In this document: piece by piece, positions 23,901-31,511 of the stretch
Position numbering within the stretch: position 1 is the stretch's first letter
Layout: each line of letters opens with the position of its first letter
Assembly: GCA_029582155.1 (NCBI GenBank)
Contig: CM055905.1
Span: 61,465,656 to 61,529,655, forward strand
Length of the DNA: 64,000 bases
Origin: Panopea generosa
Lineage: Eukaryota > Mollusca > Bivalvia > Adapedonta > Hiatellidae
Direction: 5' to 3'
Made by a program: the position numbers and the translations under genes
Notes under the pieces: generated by a model
Seen by the model: the letters and a program-made list of their open reading frames with translations, nothing else
Told to the model about the DNA's origin: nothing
The model's database searches: none

Positions 23901-26900
23901 GTATATTCTACAATTCTGATATTATCTAGGCGTTCAAACAGGCAGAATATTTTAATATTAAGAAATAATAGACGTTTATTTGAACTTCGACTTATTCCAT
24001 TAAATTCATTCCACGTCTTGTATTTGCAGAATACTGTTTGTATTGTGTATTCTTCTTTAATTGCAACCTTCTCCGAAATCAAAATCAAACATTAGATAGG
24101 ATTACGGTATTGAAAGAGAATGATTACGAGAAAAAGAATTCAAATTTTACACCTGAGCATTCAGTATTCGATCAAAAGTGATTGTGTTTACTTTATGACA
24201 TAATGTGTCAGTTAAAAACTGGCATATTGAAAAGGTTTAAATATTGCCAAATAAATACTATAAAATCTGTCTGATCATGTTTGTGGAAAAAAAATGTATG
24301 TTAAAGCAACACATCCACGTTTAAACTTTTTTAAAAAGTTTTTCAATTGAGTTGTGAGCACATTTCCCATACATAAATATATGGTCAGTGAGCTGTATAT
24401 GTGCTAACAAACACTATCCAGAACGCTTTAGAATTATAAAAAAAGATGTCCAAATTATAAAGCGTGACAAACGCTTTATAAATTATTTTTAAATTGCCGA
24501 GGATTCCAACTTGGCTTCAAATTGAATTATGCGAGTCGTATTAAAAAACTTCACGTTTTAGTGCGTAGTGTACTTTACCTGCCTTGAAAGTCATTTTGAC
24601 AATTTTTTTTGACTCGGGTGAGTTACACGCTTGTTTTATAAAGTGTTAGTCACGCATTATAATTTGGGCATCATTTTGTTCCGGATTGTGTTTATATGCT
24701 CATAAACAATTAATTGATCATATGTTTGTATGGGAAATGTGCTCATAACTCAATTAAATTTTTTTTTTTAAAAGTTCAAACGTGGATGTGTTGCTTTAAA
24801 ATTACTTGTCACATGGTACATCAGATGAATGTACCGGTATTGAGATAAAAAATAATTTGCAGAGAAGTATTACCTTTTTATAATTTCTAACAAATAATCA
24901 AAATTTGATTCAAAGGGTTTGGTTGTTTCACTTTTGTGATACAAGATACAAGAAACTTTATTTTGTGTCAGATTTACAAATATAAAACACTAGTTGTAAA
25001 ACTATTTGCCGACAGAAATATAAAACAAACTATCCAAGAGTTGCAATATATGTGAAGTTTTCATGAGATAATTAGCCTTATATAATGCTTAAAAATAATG
25101 TTTCTTTGCTGTGACTGAATTTACTTAGGTTTACTTTCAACAGCTCTGCTCACTTGCTATTTATATGAAAATACCCATCTTTAATTTAACCCTTTACTCC
25201 ATAGATACACATTTTCCTGCACCAAACACAGGTGGCCTTTGAAAACAGTGCAGAAAGAGTTCAGATTGCTTGTGACGAGCAATCTGAACACTTCCTGCAC
25301 TGTTTTCCACTCTCATTTAATATAACCATAATTCACCAAATAATTGAAAAGCCTTCTATATTAGGTGTCCAAAGGCAATTATTTGAGGTGTCCAAAGGCG
25401 TCTATATAAGAGGTGTCCAAAGGCATCTATACGAAGTAAAGGGTTAAAGCTCATGAGAGAGGTTGCTGGTTTGATCCCTAACTCGACATAATATCTTGAT
25501 ATTAAAACAACACTCAGTACTGGTTAATATGTTAACTTTATATGTAAAAATAATTGCTACATTATCATCCAAATTTTTCTTAAAAACGGGGAGTGCAGGA
25601 GGATTTTATTTTTTATTTTTATTTATTTATTTTTTTCATGAAAATAAAAAGGGTCAGGGTGGCATGAAAATTAAGGGGCAGGCAGGATGATAATCTAGCA
25701 ACTAATTTATTATGGCCTTATTCAGATAAAACTACTTGGTCCAAATAAATACCTTCAAGTGACACTAATTGCAGAATCTGAGAATCTACCTAATATTTCA
25801 CAGTAATACGAACCCTGCTTGTAAACAAATATTTGCATCTGTAAATGATAAATTAATGACACGAACAAAATCGTAATTGCCATATTGACAATGACAGGAC
25901 ATATAACCCTATCTTCTGTGCATCATGCATGCCAACTTGTAACCTTGGTAACATGTACTCTTCTGGCAACATGCAGTATGTCAGATAATTGTGCATATGT
26001 TAATTCTTTGGTGACATCTTTTTAGAAATACATTAGAAATCATTTAATTTTCAATTCCTTTTTATATGTCATATTAGGCTCTCTATAGTAACTTGCTGCA
26101 ACCGGGTACCAGATTATCTTTATAATTGGATACCACACTTTCTCACAGGTACCGGGGTACTAGAATTTCTATAGTTACTCACAAATAACCAGGTACCAGA
26201 CTATCTATAGGTACTCACAGGTACCTGGGTACCAAACTCTATAGGTACTCACAGGTACCCGGGTACCAGACTCTCTATAGGTACTCAAAGGTATCAGGGT
26301 ACCTGGCTATTTTTAATTACTCCAGGTACCAGACTCTATAGGTACTCACAGATACCAGGAAACCACACTCTCTATAGGTACTCTTAGATACCCAGGTACC
26401 AGACTCTCTATAGGTACTCACAGATTCCCAGGTACCAGACTCTATAGGTACTCACAGATACCCAGGTACCAGACTCTCTATAGGTACTCACAGGTACCTG
26501 GGTACAAGACTATAGGTACTTTCAGGTACCCTGGTACCAGACTCTTTATCGGTACTCAGAGGTATCAGGGTACTTGGATATTTTTAATTACTCGCAGGTA
26601 CCAGACTCTCTATAGGTAGTCACAGATACCAGGGAACCAGACTCTCTATAGGTACTCACAAATACCTTGGTACCAGACTCTATAGGTACTCACAAATACC
26701 CCGGCACCAGACTCTCTATAGGTACTCACAGATACCCAGGTACCAGACTCTATAAGTACTCACAGATACTTAGGTACCAGACTCTATAGTAGATTGCAGG
26801 TACCAGGGACTACCACACCCTTTATAGTCACTCACTATACTTACCCCCCACTCCCCCCCCACCCACCCACACCATTTTAAGGTCATTTCAAACTTGATAG

Positions 26901-29900
26901 AGTTGAATAATGAATACTGTTTCTTACCTTAGAGAGTTCATGAGTATCTGTACCATATGTTTTTCCAACCCTGTATTTGATCTGTGGGCAATATCCGCGA
27001 TAACTAAAATAGACAAATTGTAATCATAAATTAATGCTGATTAATTATCTTTAATCAGTGAAACTTCTCAATTTTCACAATACTCGAGTGACTGGGCCTA
27101 GTTAGCTCAGTCAGTAGCATGTCAGACTATCAATCAAGGGGTTGTGAGTTTGAATCCCTATCTGTCCACAGCTGTGTGTTGACTGATATACGATATATAA
27201 GTCTCATTGTCATACGTCTTTCAACAATGATTACAGTGGGAAAGTTATAAATTACCCGGGAGATAAGTGTGCTTGAGTACTTGTTAGCCTTCCAAGATCT
27301 CATGAAAGAGTGGATAGGTAAACTGATCATCTGTTAGTCTTCGATAGTAAAAAGTCGCTGAAAGAAACTGTAATCAAAAAATCAATTTAACATAAACAAG
27401 TATTACATGACTTCTATCTTTAAGATTAAGAAGTATAATCATTTTGAAAACTTAGGCCTCAAATGTTATCATCCGAACTATCACATCTTAGAAATAGTTT
27501 CAAGATTTGTATAAACTTGTGGTGGCACACTAGTCAGAGAAAATATTCTTAACAAATACGAAGCATTATTTACTTATTTTCTATGTACAGTCAAACATGG
27601 TTAGTGGTCACCTCTATTGAGCAGCTACTTGTCTTTAGCAGTCACATTATCTATACTTTCAGGACAAATTAACCTGTATTAAGCAACAATCTGTCTCAAA
27701 GGTCAATTTAGCTAATTCCCTTAATTGGCTGCTTAGGTCAGATTTGCCTGTATAATCATATTGATAAAAATTCTTGGTTAATAATGACTTTTTTTAAAAC
27801 AGAAACCAGTTTCTAAATTATTTAAACATCAAGTGATAGTATCATAGACTTCAGAATGAGCCCAGCTCTTACTGTTTTGGCCGTCATACAGCCGTGAGAT
27901 TTGAGTTAATTGATCAGTTGCTTTAGCATGAGTTTAACCCTTTACTTCATACAGACGCCTTTGGACACCTAATATAGAAGGATTTTGAATTATTGGGTGA
28001 ATAATGTTTATATTAACTGACAGAGTGGAAAACAGTGCAGGAAGTGTTCAGATTGCTTGTTACAAGCAATCTGAACTCTTCCTGCACTGTTTTCAAAGGC
28101 TTTCTGTGATTGGTATGGGAAAATGCGTATCTATGGGGTAAAGGGTTAAATCCCCTACAGGCCAGTCTCTGTGATGACTGATATATCACATTATGTCTTA
28201 TTGTCATTCATCTCTCACTGCTGATTTAAGTGGGAAATTTATCAGTTACATGTGGGGAGTGATATGTGTGCTTGAGTACTGGTTAACCTTCCATGATCCA
28301 AGGAAAGAGTTCAACTGATTATCTATTAGCCCTCAATGACATAAAATGACGCTATATATTCAATCAATTAGTGTTAACCTGCTAGGACCGCAGGAAAGAG
28401 CAGTTAGGTTTAACTGTGCATATGTTAACCCTCAATAGCATAAAAGTCGCTAAATATTCAAGCAAACAAACAAACCTTTAGTACCGTAACGTGTTTTGCC
28501 ATGTATTTAGAACACATATAGCCCCATAGTAAAGTTAAGTTGATAAGTGTGGCAGCACATATTGACAGGTACGCAATAAACAAACAATACAACACTCATA
28601 TACAAATAACACTTTAATGATTGATTGATTGATTTATCGAATATTTAGCATCATTTTTATGCCATCAAGGGTGAACAGACCATCAGTTAACCTAACCATT
28701 GTTTCCTGGGATCCTGAAAGGTTAACTCGAACTTGAGTACACCCCATCTCCGCAAGTAACTGATAACTTTCCCACTTGAACCAGCGGTGAAAGACAAAGG
28801 ATAATGAGACACAATGACATATATCAATCATCACGGAGACTGTTGCTGGGCAGGGATTCGAACTCACAACCCCTGGATTGAATACACTTTAATACATTAA
28901 CACATATTCTAACAATCACATACAAATACAGCCAAACCTGTCTTAAGCAGCCAGTCAAGGGAAGGAACAAAAGTGGCCTTTTAAGGCAGGTTGTTGATTA
29001 ATACAGGTTAATTTGATCTGAAAGCACAGAAATGGGAAATAGTAGAGAGGTGACCATTTACACAGGTTTGACTGTAATCCTAACAGATTATGTTACTTAT
29101 TTATGTATAATATATATATATATATATATATTAATATATATATGTATCTTTCTGCACCAGTCATTTGAAACTCCTCTCCTCTCCAGGCCGGGACATAGCA
29201 GGGACTGACTTTTCTCTGTACAGAGCCCAGTTATAGGCATTTTCTGAGCCCTGCTAAAAGCTTTTTGACCCCAAAGACCCTTGTTTATAAAAATTATATA
29301 CATGTATAACAAATCTATCTACTGACTGTATACCAATAAGGTAGTTAAAAAAAGTAGAAGTAGACTGTATCACATACACAAGTCTAAATATTTACAACTG
29401 CTTCAGATAAACTTTTCTTCACATGAATAGTTTACCCCTTAAATTAGTATGCAATGCATATTTTCAAAATGTTGTGGGTAACAATGAACATTTTTATCAA
29501 ATTGCCATTTAGAACAAACTAATCAACACTGAAACTGAGAATAACTTTTTCTACGTCTTAATTTAAATATCAATGCTTTATTAAAAAAGTTAAATACTTA
29601 TTAAATACCCCATAATAGTGCTTATCTGGAGCATTGTGTTTAGCAAATTCAGGGGCAGGTAACTCGGATAGTAATTATATGATTGAATGGTAGCACCGTT
29701 ATAATTATTACGACCATATTTGATGAGGAATAAAAACTTGATCCTTCTGGGAATGTTAAGGGCTGAAAAATTCCACTAGTCCGTTCTCCATTTTGAGTGA
29801 ACAATTTTGCTCAGAATGAGTAGAATTTAAGAAACTGACCTTAATATTTCTTTGATTGTAAGCATTCAATAAAAAAAATGTTAGAAAGGGAGGACAAGTA

Positions 29901-30685
29901 GCTTTTATAAGAAATTTCAAGCCCTGATATTGATGTGGTTACAGAGCATTCGGGTCACTTAAAATACCTTAGCCATCTCCTCAGCCTCAATGGAGTCGCA
30001 GTAACAAATGACTCATCAATTTCACATAATCAGTTTGATGTCTAAATATCTAAGTCAAGACGATATCAATCTATAATGTGGATATACTGAATGCATCCAT
30101 ATGGACGACAGATTGAATAATATGATGTGTTTTCTCTCTTTCCTTGCTTTCGGATCTTTTCCTGTTTTTATAATATTAGTTTAAGAAATTGTTAAAATAA
30201 ATGCCATTTATATATTTATAGTAAATATTGTAAAAAAGTGTTGGGGACAGGCCTAGTACATTGTCCATCAATTTGATATTTTTTATATGATAGTTCGCTA
30301 AACGGGCTAGTCTCACCCCTATTACAGCAATAAAATGAAACTAGGGATAGGCCTAACCTAATGTTGGAAGAACTTGCGCGACATACACTTTTAATGTTGA
30401 GCTACAATATATTTTAACAATAATTCGCTCTGTGTTTTAAATCAAGATATTATTTTTCTACTTATTTTTTTAAAGCCTACACAACATGACATTTATAATC
30501 ATAAATGTATCAAATTGATAATTACAGTGGGACATCTCTTATCTTTAATATCAGACATAAACAAACAACATGTATATAAACAGCAAAGCCGCGACCTACC
30601 CAGGTACATGTGTCCCGTCCCTCAACTCTGCAAATCCCCGTCGTTGTTGGAGGCTCGGACCTCCTCCAAAAGCAATCGTTGTCAT
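13498..30685 (-). CDS. CIMIP2B/FAM166B-like ciliary microtubule inner protein (whole gene, 7 exons)
   Basis: Complete gene on the minus strand. Exons (plus-strand coordinates) are 30600-30685, 26928-27003, 21618-21753, 17973-18200, 16271-16460, 14978-15075 and 13498-13604; all have GT-AG introns and compatible phases, giving 306 residues. The protein carries four repeats of the CIMIP2/FAM166 type: VPGYRGYCPQIKYRVGKTYG, VPGYTGYIPRMTFKFGGTY, IPGYNGYIPKIK, and IPKYTGYIPQKRFVFGNTYG near the C-terminus. Human CIMIP2B is similar in length (about 275) with repeats of the same kind. CIMIP2 proteins line the inside of axonemal doublet microtubules in cilia and sperm; this is family knowledge. The start is the ATG at 30685, opening the first exon with no alternative upstream in that exon. 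The gene is divergent from the TRPV gene. Oddities: a minisatellite made from the exon 4 donor, and three of the four repeat motifs split by introns. Confidence 0.88.
13605..14977 (-). other. CIMIP2B-like intron 6
   Basis: Contains a truncated MITE-B (13999-14075) and a repeated block: 'gggctctgattggctgat.gtttc.ggcctctaaa' at about 14402-14500 and again at 14548-14640, about 145 bp apart. The (CAA)n tract is at 14897-14930. No further exon seen. Confidence 0.6.
14897..14930. repeat. (CAA)n microsatellite
   Basis: About eleven CAA units. It creates poly-Asn and poly-Leu open frames on the two strands that are not genes. Confidence 0.95.
14978..15075 (-). CDS. CIMIP2B-like exon 6
   Basis: Encodes KIPREQLTSAPAAYNRR through MIPKYTGYIP, the first half of repeat 4. 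Acceptor cgtaacag, donor CCAC|GTGAGT, phase 1. A (CAA)n microsatellite lies just inside the following intron at 14897-14930. Confidence 0.83.
15227..15420. mobile_element. MITE-B copy 3
   Basis: The left end 'gccataatagattatttgctaa' and right end 'gataatcaagaaattaatatataatggcct' are the family TIRs. The G-rich centre is 'aaaaagggggagggtg'. Confidence 0.7.
15655..15790 (-). repeat. Decayed tRNA-derived element (second SINE type)
   Basis: It has 'cttcctgggtagaaccagtactg' and a minus-strand B-box relic (gatcaaacccgcaacc). It abuts dispersed repeat E. Confidence 0.45.
15791..16235. repeat. Dispersed repeat E, copy 1
   Basis: About 450 bp shared with 41521-41965 and partly 18230-18520. Marker blocks are 'cacttctggaacac', 'gacaccccttcatttttgacaattctgcccattt' and the tail 'ctctaatttcttgggc...gaggtaatt'. 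Family unknown; it lies in intron 5 of the CIMIP2B-like gene. Confidence 0.75.
16271..16460 (-). CDS. CIMIP2B-like exon 5
   Basis: Encodes EDKRPLLEPPIPGYNGYIPK and then a linker to PKAFD, holding the whole of repeat 3. The acceptor is attacag (alternative three bases further on); the donor is GATAA|GTAAGT, and retention of this intron would meet TAA at once. Confidence 0.85.
16528..16615 (-). mobile_element. MITE-A copy 3 (3'-truncated)
   Basis: Begins tacaaacctgtcttaagcagccagtcaa, the family's right end inverted, and stops after 'cttaatacaggtt'. Confidence 0.7.
16692..16873 (-). mobile_element. MITE-A copy 4
   Basis: Full-length, with both TIRs (acagttaaacctgtc, acaagtttgactgt). It is 50 bp from the next copy; three copies lie in a row in intron 4 of the CIMIP2B-like gene. 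Confidence 0.8.
16923..17083 (-). mobile_element. MITE-A copy 5
   Basis: Full-length, with TIRs acagtcaaacctgtcttaag and cacaggtttt-type right end. Confidence 0.8.
17420..17975 (-). repeat. 39-bp minisatellite derived from the exon 4 splice donor
   Basis: On the gene's strand the unit is ATGGGTAAGTGTGGCGAGTA then TTTTACTCGTGTTGTCGAA (39 bp), with about 13-14 diverged copies and some partial units. The array starts at the true donor of exon 4. Several units (near 17430, 17597 and 17840) also carry the exon's final bases (CCTCTCTTAATGG). Nearly every unit keeps a GTAAGT- or GTATGT-type donor hexamer. Because 39 is a multiple of three, open frames run through on both strands; these are not separate genes. 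Confidence 0.9.
17973..18200 (-). CDS. CIMIP2B-like exon 4, followed by a ladder of copied donor sites
   Basis: Encodes GYIPRMTFKFGGTYKGD onward through a charged linker to RPLLM, ending ATG G|GTAAGTG in phase 1. Two more donor-like sites follow at exactly 39 and 78 bp into the intron (exon ends would be 17934 and 17895), both in the same phase without an intervening stop. Use of these would add one or two 13-residue modules of the form GKCGEYFTRVVEM. The annotated end is the most upstream donor. Confidence 0.85.
18230..18520. repeat. Dispersed repeat E, copy 2 (shortened)
   Basis: It shares 'cttctgaaacactggttacattaccaa' and 'ggcaccccttcattctgcccatttgttgcagtgtatcac' with the other copies. 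It starts close to the acceptor side of exon 4. Confidence 0.7.
18528..18693 (-). mobile_element. MITE-A copy 6 (left end truncated)
   Basis: Enters at 'taggtagccagtcaagggaagg' and ends with the intact TIR acaggtttgactgt. Confidence 0.75.
18746..18873 (-). repeat. tRNA-derived SINE, partial body (copy 3)
   Basis: Reverse-oriented body: 'gccatcgactgctaacagatgatcagttaacctaacc', 'acttgagcacacccatctcc', 'ataactttcccact'. Confidence 0.7.
19460..19910. repeat. Dispersed repeat D, copy 1
   Basis: About 450 bp shared with 33803-34190 and 44708-45183. Marker blocks are 'caaggacttgtata.aaagg.taggaaac.tgc', 'atgtttaaacatgtttcaatc', 'gataattgaaaacgagatat' and 'tcacaaaatctcaatcag'. The reading frame differs between copies and is broken, so it is unlikely to be coding. 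Confidence 0.8.
20035..20830. repeat. MITE-J-related element expanded by a minisatellite and interrupted by MITE-C
   Basis: The outer parts ('ttaaataacctaattttgactggt' near 20060; 'aacatattggtgaaacaggaggcag' near 20800) match MITE-J. Between them a 30-31-bp unit (gatttaagtttagtatttaagtatataattt) repeats about 10 times from 20160 and resumes after the inserted MITE-C (20481-20721). Confidence 0.75.
20481..20721 (-). mobile_element. MITE-C copy 2, inserted in a minisatellite with TTAA duplication
   Basis: Left junction gtatTTAAccttttacttca, right junction agagtaaagggTTAAgtata. The interrupted unit reads gtatttaagtatataattt elsewhere in the array, so the empty site has one TTAA and the filled site two. 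This fixes the target duplication. It contains the long internal hairpin (cagattgttcatttcgagcaatctga). Confidence 0.88.
21254..21335 (+). repeat. tRNA-Ala(TGC)-like pseudogene or SINE head
   Basis: A-box-like TAGTCTAGTGGTAGAGTG, anticodon stem TCCAC/GTGGA around the loop CTTGCAT, and B box GTGGGTTCAATCCCC. The acceptor ends do not pair fully and no other copy is intact. Related minus-strand pieces are at 49915-49987 and 58752-58822. Confidence 0.5.
21618..21753 (-). CDS. CIMIP2B-like exon 3
   Basis: 45 codons, a polar linker (starts TRLHVTPSGS) ending in SMVPGYT, with the next glycine split (G|GT). Donor GTAAGT, acceptor ATTTCAG. It opens repeat 2. Confidence 0.82.
22850..23060. mobile_element. 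MITE-J copy 2
   Basis: Ends ctggtgcctgtttcaccaacat and atgttggttaaacagaagccag, with the same core as 12668 ('gctaggtgatcttgac', 'gattatataatagataaataaccagtcaaa'). Confidence 0.78.
23110..23300. repeat. Rearranged SINE: reverse fragment joined to forward fragment (copy 4)
   Basis: 23130-23175 reads as the reverse body (ctgatgacttttccacttgaatcagtggtg), while 23195-23300 reads forward (gagtactgcatgactta..aggaaagagtggttagattaactgatcatctg). This is either two insertions or an inversion inside one copy. Confidence 0.6.
24301..24801. mobile_element. 500-bp foldback element with about 75-bp imperfect TIRs
   Basis: Left end ttaaagcaacacatccacgt then ttaaac; right end gttcaaacgtggatgtgttg then ctttaa. 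Further inside, 'cattgagttgtgagcacatttcccata'-type sequence on the left is mirrored by 'tatgggaaatgtgctcataa' on the right. A second inner mirror is 'aaattataaagcgtgacaaa' versus 'agtcacgcattataatttgg'. No coding capacity. Confidence 0.8.
25186..25447 (+). mobile_element. MITE-C copy 3
   Basis: TTAACCCTTTACTCCATAGA on the left and gaagtaaagggTTAA on the right, with the long hairpin (cagattgcttgtgacgagcaatctg). It carries three of the 'aggtgtccaaaggc' units. The open frame at 25232-25447 is inside it. Confidence 0.88.
25553..25719. mobile_element. MITE-B copy 4
   Basis: The right TIR 'gataatctagcaactaatttattatggcc' is clear; the left is reduced to 'attatcatccaaatttttctta'. Confidence 0.7.
26120..26815. 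repeat. Minisatellite, about 42-45-bp unit
   Basis: Unit of the type 'ggtaccagactctctatagg' plus 'tactcacagatacccag', about 15-16 copies. A block containing 'atcagggtac.tgg.tatttttaattact' is duplicated about 281 bp apart (near 26290 and 26571). On the CIMIP2B gene's strand the unit contains GTGAGT. The array ends about 110 bp downstream of exon 2 of that gene, inside intron 2. Confidence 0.9.
26928..27003 (-). CDS. CIMIP2B-like exon 2
   Basis: Encodes YRGYCPQIKYRVGKTYG then TDTHELSK: the rest of repeat 1, the best match to the family consensus including the KTYG..TH tail. Donor GTAAGA, acceptor TTTTAG, ends phase 0. Confidence 0.88.
27091..27362 (+). repeat. tRNA-derived SINE (copy 5)
   Basis: Full head (ctagttagctcagtcagtag, gttgtgagtttgaatccc) and body to 'gttagtcttcgatagtaaaa'. 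It lies in intron 1 of the CIMIP2B-like gene, antisense to it. Confidence 0.8.
27587..27752 (+). mobile_element. MITE-A copy 7
   Basis: acagtcaaacatggttagtgg at the left, cttaggtcagatttgcctgta at the right; diverged copy. Confidence 0.75.
27934..28149 (-). mobile_element. MITE-C copy 4
   Basis: TTAACCCTTTACTTCATACA on the left and ggggtaaagggTTAA on the right, with the internal hairpin around 'gattgcttgttacaagcaatc'. Only one short tandem unit is present. Confidence 0.85.
28150..28478 (+). repeat. tRNA-derived SINE body plus a second partial body (copies 6 and 6b)
   Basis: 28150-28368 contains the body from 'ccagtctctgtgatgactga' to 'tattcaatcaatt'. A second partial body, 28375-28478 (aggaaagagcagttagg to ttcaagcaaacaaacaaac), follows directly. 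Confidence 0.75.
28618..28893 (-). repeat. tRNA-derived SINE (copy 7)
   Basis: (gatt)n tail first, then the complete reversed body and a head remnant (gggattcgaactcacaacc). Flanking 'acactttaat' on both sides looks like a target-site duplication. The open frame 28634-28867 is this SINE. Confidence 0.85.
28928..29075 (-). mobile_element. MITE-A copy 8
   Basis: acagccaaacctgtcttaag to cacaggtttgactgta; slightly shortened core. Confidence 0.8.
29110..29142. repeat. (TA)n microsatellite
   Basis: Simple alternating TA tract with one interruption. Confidence 0.9.
29143..30599 (-). other. 5' part of CIMIP2B-like intron 1, nothing further recognised
   Basis: AT-rich. The segment at 29820-29925 ('aagaaactgaccttaatatttctttgattgtaagcattcaat') is repeated at 15533-15620, so a dispersed repeat is present. 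Confidence 0.45.
30600..30685 (-). CDS. CIMIP2B-like exon 1
   Basis: Starts MTTIAFGGGPSLQQ and ends GTHVPG, with the glycine codon split (GG|T, phase 2). The donor on the minus strand is GTAGGT. This exon opens the first GYxG repeat, which is completed by exon 2. Confidence 0.82.
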
Positions 30686-31147
30686 TTTTGTGTATTAAGT
30701 CCTTTTAGGCACACTCTCGGAGTCAATTTATCCGCTCCCGCTGTCAATAGAATACACACGTTTTCTCCTGATTACGTTGTTTGGTTGTTTGATTGATTGA
30801 AACACGTTATGGGTCGTCGTTAAAGCCGCCGCTATTTGTTGCTAAGGATGTCTACCTGAGTAAGCGAACCGTGAAAACTTAATGTCCCAACTTACCTGTG
30901 AAGCGGCAAGATCAAAGAGCTTCACACTAACTGAATTCAGACGGGTTTACCGTATTCGTAATTTAATATCGAGTATTCTGTAGTTAGGTTCTATTTTCGA
31001 GTACCGGCCTGACGTTTTATCGGAAGTTTACAGATACGCATGCGTAATTGAACTTCCTATATGTTAAGTTGTTTACATTAGCAATGGAGGCAAAAAAACG
31101 TAAAAATGTGACAATGTGATATTTAAAGTCACACTTGCTCAGCAAAG
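30686..31147. promoter_or_regulatory. Divergent (bidirectional) promoter interval, CIMIP2B-like / TRPV
   Basis: 462 bp separate the two divergent start codons. No TATA box is placed convincingly for either gene. TACGCATGCGTA at 31035-31046 is a palindrome two bases off the NRF1 consensus. It is flanked by ETS-type cores: cGGAAg at 31021-31026 on the plus strand and aaCTTCCt at 31051-31058, a GGAA core on the minus strand. GTTGCTA at 30838-30844 matches one half of an RFX X-box, without a good second half. Such motif sets are common in TATA-less divergent promoters. The 5'UTRs must lie here or begin in unseen upstream exons. Confidence 0.5.
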
Positions 31148-31511
31148 ATGGGTAACACAGCAGTAGTAGCCTCAGGTGTGAAGGCTCAGGCCGACAATGG
31201 GTCAAAAAAGCTTTATCAGCTCGCTGATTTGAAAGGTAATGGCGAACTTATTGAGTGTATGAAACGCGCAGGATGGACTAAAAACTACCGCGAACTTGAC
31301 GAAAAGATCCTCACGGAGGTTCCGAAATTTCTTTACAATGGCGGAGAGGGTAAAAAGATACCTATTGTTGATTTGGTCATGATGAGAAATAAGGAAAGAC
31401 AGAAAACTAAAATAAAGGTTGGAAGTGCCAAACAACAACAGGCAAAAGAATTGGCAAAAATTGATATGAATTTAATGGATGCAGAGGGGAACTATCTACA
31501 CAACAAACCAG
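31148..31511 (+). CDS. TRPV exon 1
   Basis: 121 codons from [10 protein letters not shown] to LHNKP, ending phase 1 (CCA G|GTATAT). It contains [15 protein letters not shown], an N-terminal motif typical of invertebrate TRPVs, and a lysine/glutamine-rich stretch. No upstream in-frame ATG is needed. Confidence 0.92.

Larger units (their letters stand above)
21754..26927 (-). other. CIMIP2B-like intron 2 (about 5.2 kb)
   Basis: It holds MITE-J copy 2, a rearranged SINE, a 500-bp foldback element, MITE-C and MITE-B copies and a minisatellite, listed separately. I see no extra exon of this gene. The frame at 23876-24088 has no recognisable content. Confidence 0.5.

Noticed and set aside
30515..30796. 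93-codon plus-strand frame
   Set aside because: Antisense shadow over exon 1 of the CIMIP2B-like gene; no acceptor/donor logic or domain.
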